DNA of 64,000 bases from Parastagonospora avenae f. sp. tritici 18332-5 (GCA_022559985.1 JAFJTR010000009.1:186001-250000); one strand, 5' to 3'; shown: positions 45,135-55,931, counted from the first letter of the stretch. The notes: generated from the sequence alone by a model not told the origin. Translations and numbers: made by a program.

Positions 45135-46146
45135 ATGTTTTCGGCAGCATCTAGACAGGCGATTCGAACTGCAGCTAGGCAGCAATGCCGTGTATTCAGC
45201 AGCACCCCTTCTGTAGGAGCTGCAGCTGAAGTGAAGAAGCTTGGTGTCATTGGAGCGGGACAGATGGTGAGTGTTATGAAGGAAAATACCGTGCATAATG
45301 TTCTGATGAGATCAGGGTCTTGGAATAGCTCTTGTAGCAGCACAGAGAGCCTCCGTTCCCGTCAAGCTCATTGACAGCTCCCAAGCATCCATCGATAAGG
45401 GCCTCAAGTTTGCCGACAAGCTTCTCGAAAAAGACGTCGGCAAGGGCAGAATCTCCAAGGAAGATGCCACAGCCGCCCGTGAGCGAATCACATCAAGTAC
45501 TTCCCTTGGAGATTTGTCAGATGTCGACTTTGTCATCGAGGCCGTTCCTGAGATCCCAGATCTAAAGTCTAAGATCTTCGCCCAACTCGCTCAGATCTGC
45601 CCATCGCATACCATTCTCGCAACAAATACATCGTCGATTAGCATCACCAAGATCGCAGCCAGCACTTCTGAGAACCCCACTGATCTGTCTGCATCCTCTC
45701 GCGTCATCTCAACACATTTCATGAACCCCGTACCCATCCAAAAGGGCGTGGAAATCATTACCGGGTTGCAAACATCGCAGTCCACCATCGACACCGCCAT
45801 CGCCTTTTGCCAGAAGATGGGAAAGATCGCGTCGCAGTCCGCCGACAGCCCAGGTTTCTTGGCCAACCGTATCCTCATGCCTTACATCAACGAGGCCATA
45901 ATCTGCCTGGAGACCGGCGTCGGCACCAAGGAAGATATCGACAGCATCATGAAGAACGGAACGAACGTGCCCATGGGCCCACTGCAGCTTGCGGACTTTA
46001 TCGGCATCGATACGTGTTTAGCGATCATGCGCGTATTGTACGAGGACACCGGCGACTCCAAGTACCGGCCGGCAGTATTGATGAAGAAGATGGTGGATGC
46101 GGGGTGGTTGGGCAAGAAGAGCGGGAAGGGCTTCTACGATTACTAG
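45135..46146 (+). CDS. Mitochondrial 3-hydroxyacyl-CoA dehydrogenase
   Basis: Two exons, 45135-45266 and 45316-46146, with a 49-bp intron that splits the NAD-binding loop: LGVIGAGQM joins GLGIALVAAQ to give the GxGxxG motif. Product 320 residues. The leader MFSAASRQAIRTAARQQCR is a typical mitochondrial targeting peptide. Conserved parts are VDFVIEAVPE, LATNTSSISIT, the catalytic-region STHFMNPVP, DSPGFLANRILMPYINEA, NVPMGPLQLADFIGID and the end GKKSGKGFYDY. It oxidises L-3-hydroxyacyl-CoA (short to medium chain, or 3-hydroxybutyryl-CoA) with NAD+. It functions one step after the enoyl-CoA hydratase encoded upstream in this window. Confidence 0.92.
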
Positions 46147-46730
46147 GCCCGTACTAAAAGAGCGTGAATAGACTAAAATTCAAAAAAAAAAAGCAGTCCG
46201 AACCGGCGACGCCATAGCACATCCTGTCTAGCTTCGGAGATGCTTTGGGGTATCTTCGTGAGGCTTAGAGCGCAGCATATTGCTCTCCATCCCACCCATG
46301 CAATAGTACTGGCCGTAGCACCTCAACACCACGTTCATCGCATCATTTGCAGCTAATGATACCACGTATGTTAGATCTAGTAGTATTAGAATCGCTCAAA
46401 TCAGGTCAAGACTATCCGATGGAGTGCAGGTACAAGTCCCGCCCCGTACACCACCACTAGCGTGACATCAGAACTTGAGGCAGTGCAACGCGGATTTACC
46501 TTGAATTTTACCAACCCTTCCGGCAGCTTAGTGTCGCACTCTAACTGCTCTTTCTGACACCATATAAATCTCTTCCATGGAAATTCAAGCGGAAAGAGGA
46601 TGAACCCCGTGAACACATCTCCGACTCCTCAAGACCAACAGCATACAAATCTCCCTTCATCCCCAACCTCCTTCACTTTTTTCATCAACCGTCTAACCCC
46701 CTAACAGCTAGCATACAACAACCAGCAAAA
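46147..46730. other. Intergenic, no gene seen
   Basis: About 580 bp with an A-run at about 46181-46190 soon after the HADH stop. The pyrimidine-rich stretch just before 46731 suits the leader of the next gene. Confidence 0.45.
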
Positions 46731-47447
46731 ATGTCCTTCCGCAAACTAAACCCCCTCCTCGCCCTCTTCCTCCTCCTCTCCCTCCTCACCCTCGCCACCG
46801 CCCAAATAGTCCCCCCAACAAGCGTAAACGGCTGTGTCGTACGTCCCCTCTTCCCCCACTTTACCTCATCTAACCCCACCCCAGGCCGGCGCAGTAGACT
46901 ACTGCAACAAGCAAGTCTGGCCCCCGGGCAGCCCAGACCTGCACTGCATGTCCGTGTCCGACACGCCGTGGAGCACCGAAATGGCCATGATGCGCTCGAA
47001 ATGCTACTGTCTGCGCAAGGACCTGCAGCAGAGGTGGTGGACGTGCTTTTATCAGCAGGCGGCGTTGTGTCCGAAGGATCAGGTTACGATGAGGGAGATT
47101 TGGTGTGAGTCTTAACCTTTCCCTTGTCGAGTTTGGTTTGGGTGAAGGAAGGGGGTTTGATACTAATGTGTCGAGCAGATCAAGAGTGGGAAATCCATCG
47201 CTATCAGCGCCGCTTGTACTGTCTGGACGACTATAAGCCGTCGCCGCCATGGCATCTCATCAACAACGATTACATGAAGATGCACTACAATATGTTGCGC
47301 CCGTATCAGTACTCGTATGAGTTTGTGCAGTACAAGGTATGTTTTCCCTAGTGTCTTTGAATTTTGAATGTGGGGCTATGCTGATGGGGATAGAAACGCG
47401 ACACGAATTCCACGGTGCGAAGGGAGGCGATGATTGAAGGCTGTTGA
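46731..47447 (+). CDS. Cysteine-rich secreted protein, unrecognised
   Basis: Four exons: 46731-46838, 46885-47104, 47179-47336 and 47394-47447, with introns of 46, 74 and 57 bp. Product 179 residues. A strong signal peptide (LLALFLLLSLLTLATA) is followed by about nine cysteines in the mature part, including the close pair CYC and the ends NGCV and EGC. Between them is an aromatic-rich segment with KPSPPWHLINNDY and LRPYQYSYEF. The intron 2 splice restores IWYQEWEIHRYQ, which reads as one helix, so the model is credible. No domain recognised. Its setting among housekeeping genes suggests a conserved cell-surface or secreted protein rather than a lineage-specific effector. Confidence 0.75.
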
Positions 47448-47839
47448 TCATGATTTCTGGATGGGAATGAGAGTTTTTGGTCATAAGGTCTAAATGGAGA
47501 TGGTTTGGTATCATGGGGTCGGAATATGGTGTTTCAGGAACGGGATGTGGTTTTAGACAAGGAGATACTGGTTGTAGATGCATTGCGGTGGGACATGCAT
47601 GTTGCAGCTTTGATATCACGTCTTTGTAAACTGAGCTTCAACACAAGCAACCATTTGCGTTATATACAAATTTGATTTCTTTTTTACTCTAGTGGGCATT
47701 ACCCGTGCTAAGTGGTCTAAGGACCCTGAGCCACATAACCTTCCCAGCCTATCCAGCCAATCCGACCCCAGGTAGCAACGCTAGTCTAGCACAACCCTTT
47801 CGGAAGGCTCTGATGTACAAGCATGTCCAGAAACTTCTC
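47448..47839. other. Intergenic between convergent genes
   Basis: 390 bp of 3' UTR-like sequence. Open frames are short and unlike protein. Confidence 0.5.
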
Positions 47840-48679
47840 CTAGATGACGTCCCTCTTCTCCCTGGCGAACGTTCCGGTGTTCTTCTTTCGCCATTCTGGC
47901 AGACCATTCCTTGTGCCGCGACGCTCGCTGATCAAATCGTCCGTGATCAGCCCCGACTCCATCATCGCCTCTCGCCCACGGTCGATCCGGTCCTTCTCCG
48001 TTGCTGAGAAGCTCTGCCATGCCAATCGTTGTGCTGCCTCGCTCTTTGTGATGTTCTTGTTCATTTTCAACTGCATGTTGTCCTCTAGCTTGCGATCTTG
48101 GGTCGCCCTTGGGGGCGCCAAGTGCATGGAGTCAGGCACCAACAATCTGAGTTTGGGTATTGAAGTCAGAACTCTTGGGAATTTTTGCCGCAGTCCGTCG
48201 ACTCGTGGTGAAACGTCGATGTGTGGTTTGATGAAGTTCGGCTCGGAGGACGTAGTCGGACTCGTGTAATGCCGCATAAGCTTCAACTTGTACGCTTCGC
48301 TGATCTCCCCGCGTTTTGGGAACGGGTTCTGGAGTTTCGGTATCCATCGCTGTGCTGCCGCTCTACGGATTGCAAGCGTCCTTTGGTCTTCCTTGGTAAC
48401 CACTGGCTCAGGTATGGTCACTCTAAGACTCATCGTCTCCGGCGGTGTGCTCAAGTAAGACGCCTCCCGGTTGCCGTGGCCTTCTCTGCTGGAGATGCAT
48501 GGTGTGTCCAGGCCCGCTAGGGGAGTCAATCGCTGCCTCTTGTTCGCATGTGCAGTGTCGTCGTTTGCCGTAGAAGTTGGTGGCGTGGGCATGCCAAGGC
48601 TGCTGTTGAAGACTTCTGAGTAGAACTGGGCGTCGTACTTCGTCATTGTCCGCTTAGAGATTCTTGCTGGAGTCTCCAT
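47840..48679 (-). CDS. Unrecognised basic, probably nuclear protein
   Basis: Single exon, 279 residues, ATG at 48677-48679. Basic and Ser/Thr/Pro-rich, with the nuclear-localisation-like cluster NKRQRL and several TP/SP sites (MPTPP, STPPE) typical of CDK targets. The C-terminal third is helical and charged (NITKSEAAQRLAWQSFSAT, KDRIDRGREAMMESGL). The frame is continuous and clearly coding in composition, but I do not recognise the family. Confidence 0.65.
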   Translation of the reverse strand: METPARISKRTMTKYDAQFYSEVFNSSLGMPTPPTSTANDDTAHANKRQRLTPLAGLDTPCISSREGHGNREASYLSTPPETMSLRVTIPEPVVTKEDQRTLAIRRAAAQRWIPKLQNPFPKRGEISEAYKLKLMRHYTSPTTSSEPNFIKPHIDVSPRVDGLRQKFPRVLTSIPKLRLLVPDSMHLAPPRATQDRKLEDNMQLKMNKNITKSEAAQRLAWQSFSATEKDRIDRGREAMMESGLITDDLISERRGTRNGLPEWRKKNTGTFAREKRDVI

Positions 48680-49496
48680 AATTATCGGAGTAGATATGCT
48701 GCAACTGAGATGTGTGCTTGGTGTAGCTGGCGTTTTGGTAGCTTGAAGAATGTGTTGTCGGTGATGAGGTTGAGGTTGTGGATCGTCAGTACGCTATAGT
48801 GACCTACATTGTTATTGTTAGAGAGGCTGAGACCTGGCTTGTAGTTGAAGTAGGCTTACTTGGCGCTAACGAGTGAGGATGAGGCTAAGTAGTGAGTGTT
48901 GCTATTGAGACCGGGGGTGGCAGCCGTGGGTTGAAACTGAGTAAGCTCAAAAACGAGCGTTGGCTGAGGGTGTTTGCAGACGCGCCTGAGGTGAGTCGTT
49001 CTTGCTTGTTTTGAGCTTCAGCCGCGATTGCGTCAGGGCGGCGAGACACCGAGCAGGAGCGGTCGAGCAGGACAACAAAGCCTTTGTTGCCACCTTTGTC
49101 GACACAAGCCATGCTCAAAGGCGATATCCGGGCGAACTCAGACATTGTGAAGCTGGGTGAGCAAGAATTGGTAAGATGGGTGTTGGGCTTCAGCATGGCA
49201 GCTGTGTGATTGCGCAAGTCGCTTCGCACGTGGTCAACATCTTGAATTTGATTAACTGCGCTACAATTAATTTGGGTTGAATAAAACGTATGAAAACATG
49301 GGAGTTGGAGTTCGGAGCGTGTTCGGTGGTAGACAATCACATCGGAACTTGAGACAAATTAGTCAGGCTCGGCATCAAACACGTGAACTTCAGATCTCGC
49401 CAAACTTTTACTCTCTTCTGCCCGTGCCGTCGATCTTGTCCTCGCTTGCTCTTACTGGCAGTAGCCCCATTTAGTAAATGCCGCCCAATCTGCCCT

Positions 49497-49497
<1 letters not shown>
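48680..49497. other. Intergenic, no supported gene
   Basis: About 820 bp. A minus-strand ATG frame at 49145-48885 (86 codons) exists but has no domain, leader or intron support. The rest should hold the promoter of the basic protein gene. Confidence 0.4.

Positions 49498-49557
<60 letters not shown>
49498..49557. repeat. (ACT)20 / (AGT)20 microsatellite overlapping a stop codon
   Basis: Sixty bases, 20 uninterrupted ACT units on the plus strand. On the minus strand, in the frame of the gene ending here, they read as consecutive TAG codons starting with the gene's own stop at 49553-49555. Confidence 0.97.
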
Positions 49558-49558
<1 letters not shown>

Positions 49559-51183
49559 TTCCTCCTCCTCACTCTCCTCGTCCTCGCTCTCACCTCTCAG
49601 CTTTTCGCAGCCACAAGGCCAGAGATGATTGAACATGTTGCCACCATACTTGTAGTTGAAGCTGTTTTGCCACCTCTCATTGTCGTCCCAAGCCTCCTTA
49701 ATAGAGGCGTCCACCTCCTCTCCATGTGCAACGCCTGGGTAATGGGGATAATTTTTGTACACGAGAGCGCGGAAATCGATGTATTCATCGTGAAGGATCT
49801 GGTCTTCTGGAGTGACTTCATGGCCGCGTCCTGTACGACGGTCGGGGTCGTTTTCGAAGTCGGCGCCGCGGCCATGCTTGCCGTCCTTGAGGAAAGGCTT
49901 CTCAGTACGTACAGGCTGTTGCGTTTGAAGCTGGGTCCGGTCATGCGGTATGGCTATGTCGTGAAGGACGTGCTTCTTGGTAGATGGGTTCGTAGCTGCG
50001 GTAAGGACCCTGTCCTCTCCCTCCTCTGGGAGGTTGACCACCATGCTTGAGGTGTCCGCGCTGTCTGGATGCATACCCATATAGCTCATCTTTGACTCCA
50101 TCATCGCATTATGGGCCTTCAGATCTTCGGCTTTGAGCCTAGCGTCTTCTTCCGGTGTTTGTTTCGGCGCTGCGCCAGAAAGCTTGGGTATGGCGGTCTT
50201 GTTGAACTCTGCCATCTTCTCTTCGATCCGGGACTTGCGGCGCTCGTCCTTCGACTGGGCCTTGGGTTTTATGTCTGCTGCGGCTGATTGCTCAGCCACT
50301 TGTTCACGCGCTTGACGAATCTTCAATTTCTTTGCCGTTTGCTTCGAGGCTTGCGCTGGCTCGATCGTATTGTCACGTTTGCGTTTCATACCTTGCTCCT
50401 CTTCTGAAGTGCGAGCCTGGGCTTTGCCCTTTCCTGTTTGTTCCGGGCGCCTGGCGACGACGGTGGGTACATCAATGTGAGCCTTTCCCTTCCCTTTCCC
50501 CTTGTAGGTGACTATTTCAGGTGCAGGATCTGCCCAGAGGGTGTCCTCCTCTTCGACGTTGAAGTCGTCGTCATCCTCCTCAACGGGCACTGTGGATGTC
50601 AGTATGTGCTCATCAAAGCCATAGAGCCGCACTGTGTTTTACTTGTTATGTCCAATTTGCTCAGAGGATTCGGACCTAGAGTATAGGTTTCCTGTTCCTC
50701 GATCCAGTCCGCCATTTCGGCCTTGGCCTTGTCGGCATCCTCGAATTCTTTCCTCTTAGCCGCACTAGTGTACTCCCCGACAAGGCCAAGCAAGAAGTCG
50801 GTATTCTTGTTGCGTAGGCCGCTCGCGAGACGGGCATGTCCCCTCTTCTTAAAGCTTTTCTCGTACAACGGGATCTTCACGCCATTCTTCTCATGAAAAC
50901 GTGGACCTGTTGCTTTTGGAGCAGCTTTCTTCTTCGGAGGCCTCGCTTTCGAGCTGCCAGCAACTGGAGAACGGGAAGCACCACCATCTTGAGGAGTAAC
51001 GGCAGCCTTCTTCGCTAGTTGTGCTTTTGATCCGCTGGCGACTGGCGGCGCAGGAGCACCGGCGCCCCCTGTCTTGTCCTTCTTCTTCTTGGGTGCAGCC
51101 TTGCGCTTCCCGCTCTGCTGCGCCAAAGAGATCGCATCAAGGTCGTCGATGATGTTGGTGTGCTGATTCTTGCGTGGATTCAT
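49553..51183 (-). CDS. Unrecognised Lys/Glu-rich protein ending in a TAG microsatellite
   Basis: Two exons on the minus strand: 51183-50643 and 50589-49553, with a 53-bp intron joining LSKLDIT to MPVEEDDDDFNVEEED. Product 525 residues. The N-terminal 110 residues are Lys/Ala/Pro-rich and disordered. Folded-looking segments are GVKIPLYEKSFKKRGHARLA with NKNTDFLLGLVGEYTSAAK, and the C-terminal block LHDEYIDFRALVYKNYPHYPGV to NYKYGGNMFNHLWPCGCEKL; an acidic tail EDEESEEEEK ends it. I chose ATG 51183. An in-frame ATG at 51372 would add 63 hydrophobic residues that look like translated 5' UTR. Basic clusters suggest a nuclear protein. Family not recognised. Confidence 0.7.
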
Positions 51184-52304
51184 GTTGATGATCTCTGGCG
51201 GGTTGATTCCGCAGAGGAATTGGTAGAAGGTCGGAGACAAAGAGACAAGACAAAATTTGGTGGTCGGGAAAGCAAGACTCGTTTGTCTCAAAATCCCGCA
51301 CAATGTGGTGAAGGAGAGTAAGACAGCCAAACAAACGGGCCACCCGCACAATGCGGGATTGTGCTCCGCCATAGTGAAGGATTATCTACCGCGGGAAAAG
51401 AGCCCAAAAGGTGAGCTGCGCATCATGGCTCGTAAAGATTGGGTTGTCGCAGACGTGCACGGCGGTCGATTAACGTATGATGTTGAGTATATACGATATT
51501 CTTGTAGAATACCACAGGATGTGATTATTCAACGCTTTCGCGACCGGAGCACTGCCTTTATAGATCTGCCTCTCCAAAGTCAGAGCTCACTCGTGACTGG
51601 GCGCAAGTTGCTATGTGGCAGCTGCTATGTCAGGCCCAGAAAGAAGATGACCAATGGCGCATATATCAATCTATTCCAGTTTGGCTGTATCAGTGATGAC
51701 ATCCCATGGTACCCATGATTTTTCTAACTGTCCAGACAGGATCTAATCCCTCAAGTGTGGCAGTATACCCTAGAGCAAAGAAAACGCAAAAAGGTAATGT
51801 TCAGTCACAAGACTGCGCGAGATATTGAAAGAGCTGCAAAGACATTTGCTGGATGGTAAAGACGCAGATGTCGCAGATAGTGGAAAGTAGAAGCTGATGT
51901 GAAGGAATGTGTATAGTAGATGCAAATGCGATAAACGATGTACTGGACTAGTCCTCAGCCATCTCCATGCTTGCTGTCTGAAAAGGCGGAGAGCATGGAG
52001 TGTCGTTTGCTTGGGTCATCTGACAAAGGGAGTGCTCCCCTGATGCCACTTAGCATTTTTAGCGTCGGCACCAGAGTGTGAGGAATATCATTCTAATGTT
52101 TGAACGCGAAGTTCAGATGAGATGTGAAGGAGACGTCGTGGTGCCAAGATGACCTAAAAAGGAGTTTGGGAACGACGCGAAATGCCTCGGTAAGATACCC
52201 GCCTCCGACTTCTCGTCATATGTCGCGACACGCCATCAAGTCTCCGCTCCTTTCATCGCAAGCCGCCATACGCAATAATCTGCCACTGGCAGTAAACCGT
52301 CAAC
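51184..52304. other. Intergenic, no supported gene
   Basis: 1.1 kb between two outward-facing genes. A plus-strand frame at 51257-51718 is open for 153 codons but starts on GTG context, has no domain and overlaps the likely 5' UTR of the neighbour. I see no other structure. Confidence 0.45.
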
Positions 52305-53575
52305 ATGGTTCGCGAGGACCTAATAACCTCTGCCGTAAGTCCCTCCTCGTGAAGTAGCACCTTATACTGACGAATCGCAGGTCTCATGTATGTCGCGATC
52401 ATGACCACGCTCACATGCTCCTCCCTAACCGCTCTGCAGTTCTTCAAGACCCATCGGTCGCCAGCGCGCCTCTCGACAAGCGCATTGCGTTCCTCCAATC
52501 GAAGAACCTCACGCAAGAAGAAGTCGACGTCTCTCTTGCACGCGCCGCCGCCGCCGAAGACCCCAGCCAGCCTCCTCCTCAACCGACATCCGGACCTCCC
52601 AACTATGCATACAACAGGCCGCCACCATCAGCGCCGGCCTATGGCTACCCACAACAGGGCTATTGGCAACAGCCGCCACCGCCAGAGTAAGCATGCCGAG
52701 ATGAGGAAAAGGGACCAACCGTGCTAACACAGTGCAGACCGCCGAAACGCGACTGGCGAGACTACTTCATCATGGCCACAGTTATGGGAGGCGTAGGCTA
52801 CGGGCTGTACTTCACAGCCAAGCGTTACATTGCCCCCCTGATCCAACCACCCACACCACCACAACTAGAGCAAGACAAGGCCTCCATTGACGAATCGTTC
52901 AAGCGCGCCTTCGACCTCTTGGAGCAACTAAACACCGACACAACCGCACTCAAGGCCTCAGAAGAGGCTAGGACACAGAGACTAGACAATGCGCTCGGCG
53001 AGGTGGAGAGCGTGTTGACCAGCCTGAAGGAATCCTCAAAGCGCCAAGGAGACGACAACAGGCGCATCGAGGATGACGTGCGTGGCCTTAGAGACTTGAT
53101 CCCCAAGGCCATGGATGCACAGAAGGAGTCGACCGACAACAGGCTGAGGGAGCTCTCGACAGAGCTCAAGAGCCTGAAGACCCTGGTCGGCAACAGAATG
53201 GGTGCCGGACCAGCCAGGCCAGCTACCCCAGCAGCCAGCTACTACGGCCAGAACCAGACCCAGTCACAAACTGCACCAAACGTCAACGGCTCATCTGGCA
53301 CCTCGACACCCGCACCACAACCTACGTCTACCCCAGCGCCAACAGAGCAGACCAACGGCACCAGCACCACCGAGGCCCAAGGAAGCAGCACAACTGCATC
53401 CGCCTCTTCATCCACACCCACAGCAGAAAAGGCTGCCCCATCATCATACGGCAGAGTAGCAGGCGGCCGCGCAGCCATCCCAGCATGGCAAATGGCAGCC
53501 CAGAAGAAGTCCGAGGAAGCAAAGAAGGACACCAGCGAGAGCGGTACAGTAGCAGATGCCAGCCCCAGTTCATAG
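52305..53575 (+). CDS. PEX14: PEX14, peroxisomal docking complex protein
   Basis: Four exons: 52305-52334, a 7-nt microexon 52381-52387, 52440-52686 and 52738-53575, with introns of 46, 52 and 51 bp. Product 373 residues. The microexon (GTCTCAT) is required to give the conserved start MVREDLITSAVSFLQDPSVA. The Pex14 N-terminal domain (about residues 1-45, with PLDKRIAFLQSKNLTQEEV) binds Pex5 cargo receptor. A Pro/Tyr-rich linker follows, then a membrane segment (about 105-125, IMATVMGGVGYGLYF), a coiled coil (LEQLNTDTTAL to LKTLVG) and a Ser/Thr/Pro-rich tail. It works in the peroxisomal membrane as the docking site of the matrix protein import machinery. Confidence 0.92.
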
Positions 53576-53718
53576 TTCCTGTATAACTTCAAGTCACTTC
53601 ACTTCATCAATCAGGTACTTCATACCTCATCCCACAGGCCTTCAGCCCGTCATGCATTATTATCCAGTTTTTAATCGTACTCCAAAGTCCTCCAGCTCAT
53701 CTCGTCTCTCATTGCTTC

Positions 53719-55291
53719 TTAGTTCTGACGGCGCTCCTGCTCCACCCTGAGAAGGTGAGCCCAATCGACCATGACCCTGGCACCATCTCCCTCAATCATT
53801 GGGTAGACCTCGCGAAAGCCGCTCGTCTGCTGCGCACGCTCCGTCTTCCACGTCTCCGTAACCGTAACGCCATCACACTCCTCTCCATGAATAGCACACT
53901 TCGGTGCGCGTTCACCCATCCTGCAAAAATTATACGCCTGGTTCAGCGCCATGCTCGCCCGACGAGGGCGGTCGCTGCCAAGCACCTGGTTGCGATCATA
54001 CTGCGGCGCCGCAATGGTAGGAAGATCTGTATAACCATTAGCATCTAAGTCAAACATGTCGGAAGAGTGTGTACGTGCCTTCGAAGCTACGCGGAACTTG
54101 CAGGTGCAACGGACGCAGAGTCGGCGACACGGGGCGCGAGGCGAACGGCGTGTTGACGACGGAGGTGAGGCGCGAGCCGGGCAGTGAGTCAGAGAGAAAG
54201 CGCGCGCGGTCGTGCGGGGTGTTGAAGGTTACGTGCGAGAGGTGCGGGTGTGCGAAGGCGAGGATAGAGGACATGTTGGGTCCCGTGGTGATAGTCGGCT
54301 GTGTGCGCTCGCGGTTGAGAGTCGTCAGAGAGGGTGAGGAGTCTGAGTGGCCGAGGCCGGGGATCGTGGACATGACGCCTCCATAGCTGGTACGGGTACC
54401 TAGGTCCGCGAGTGAGGTGGACGAGTGGCCTAGGCCTGGGATCGTGGACACTCCGGACTTGCTGCGGTCGTGGCGGGTTCCTAGATCGGCGAGGGAGACG
54501 GACGAGCCGGGCTGCGAAGACAGGTGTTGTAACTTCCTGGCGAACGCGGAGGCGGGCTGGCTGGGTAAGTCTGACGAGGACGAGCGGTGCAGAGTGCGCG
54601 GAGCGCGAGGGATGGTCAGGGGCTCCTCTGTCGTGACCATGGAGGCGAGATCGGTCGTCGAAGCCGGGGTGACGAAGCGCATGGAGCGCGGACGAGCCGT
54701 ATCTCCTGTGGCGGCGAGAGAGCTCAAGTCGACGTGCGAGGCCTCTCTGGATACCGCTCTCGAAGTCCCTCTGGACAGGACCTGCGCAGGAACGAGACTT
54801 GTCTCGTACGCCATGCGCGGCAGTTTTCTGTTAGCACGCCTCCTCACCACCGGCAACTCGACCCCTCCCTCCTCCTCATCCACACACGTCTCCGCCTCCA
54901 ACGCCCTCCTCACCTCCTCCCTCTCCCTCTCCTTCTCGCGCTCCCCCTCCTCCCAAAGCACCGCACAGCTCTTGCTCAACGCCCCCACCCTCGCTTCCTC
55001 CACAAGCCCCGCCGCAAACCCATCCCAAACCGGCACCAATCCCTCCGTCGTACTTACAATGTTAATGCCATGCTTGGTCTTGAACGGCGCCGGCGTGATC
55101 GGCTCGCCGCCGGGGAAGGCATACAGCTGGTGTCCGCGGAAGTGGTACGCGACACCGAGCTGGTACGGGTGGTGGCCTTTCAGCCCGGAGATGTAGACGC
55201 GCTTCGCCTTGGCTTTGGCGACGAGGTGGGCTTCGATTTGCTGCTTGCGCAGCGCGAGGTTGGTTTTGCGGTCCATGGTGTCGGGGAGCAT
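53719..55291 (-). CDS. Unrecognised protein with internal repeats, possible GC-AG intron
   Basis: Two exons on the minus strand: 55291-54079 and 54026-53719; product 506 residues. The only border pair I found that keeps both halves in frame is a 52-bp GC-AG intron (donor GCACGT, branch GCTAATG), joining RSFE to DLPTIAAPQYDRN. A GT donor 4 bp further in breaks the frame. The N-terminal 100 residues look folded (KRVYISGLKGHHPYQLGVAY, FPGGEPITPAPFKTKHG). A disordered Ser-rich middle contains two imperfect copies of SLADLGTR...STIPGLGHS. The second exon has four cysteines and a WKTERAQQTSGFREVYPM segment. Family not recognised. Confidence 0.6.
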
Positions 55292-55931
55292 GTTTGGAGA
55301 GAGGGAGGGATTCGGAGGTTGGAAAGGTTTTGAAGGGGACTCGACAAACGGGCTCCGCTAGTGCGGTGCTGCGCGTTTGCAAACGCGCAGTCAGGGTGCT
55401 GGAAGAGATTTTGCGGCTGGCAGGTGAAAGGGCGGGTGGAGGAGCGGACGGGCGGGGTGGGGGGGAGGGGGGGGAGGGGGGAAGTGAGCGGACAGCTTGC
55501 AGAGCTTCGGTGATGGATAGGCATAGGTAGGAGTGGAAGAGGACATTTGAGGGTATACAGGTGTGTTGATGGGTTGGGAGAAATTAATGAGACGAAACGA
55601 CACTGAAGGTGTACGGGCATGGCTATCGGCTAAGAGAATTGAATGAGGCGAAAAGAGACTGAAGACTTCCAGGCGTACTAATCGTATTTCGAATAGTACA
55701 CCTCAAAACAACACTGAAAATGTACAGGTAGGCGTACTGTGTGTGAGAAGTGCAATGGGCGAAAAGACACTGAGAACATCCAAGCATACTGATCATCTTT
55801 CGAATACGCACACCCTGAAATTACACTGATGACATACAGGAACACTAATAATCCATTACAAACACACACCACAAGACGCTATAACCCTCCACAACCCCCA
55901 AACTCCCCTCCCATACCCCCAAAGTCATCAC
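55292..55931. other. Intergenic with degenerate tandem repeat
   Basis: 640 bp. It opens with a G-rich run (about 55455-55485) in the promoter region of the minus-strand gene, followed by the tandem repeat listed separately. No coding frame is supported. Confidence 0.5.
55579..55841. repeat. Imperfect tandem repeat, unit about 100-110 bp
   Basis: Two nearly complete copies start at 55634 and 55745, preceded by a partial copy at 55578. Each copy starts GAGAA, contains GGCGAAAAGA-type sequence, a CATACT/CGTACT step, TTTCGAATA, and ends with ACACTGA...TACAGG. The copies have diverged by substitutions and small gaps. Function unknown. Confidence 0.65.

Noticed and set aside
48885..49340. Minus-strand frame containing an 86-codon ATG segment
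   Set aside because: No leader, domain or splice signal; composition is not convincing. Could be revisited with RNA data.
49478..50050. Plus-strand open frame beginning with a long poly-leucine run
   Set aside because: The leucines come from the ACT microsatellite; the rest is antisense to the well-supported gene on the minus strand.
51184..51372. N-terminal extension of the gene at 49553-51183 to an upstream ATG
   Set aside because: The added 63 residues are hydrophobic and irregular and look like translated 5' UTR; the downstream ATG starts a charged, protein-like sequence.
51257..51718. 153-codon plus-strand frame
   Set aside because: No ATG at its start, no domain, and it overlaps the likely 5' UTR of the divergent neighbour.
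54417..55333. Two long plus-strand frames of about 250 codons
   Set aside because: They lie antisense to the 53719-55291 gene in GC-rich DNA and show no domain; shadow frames.
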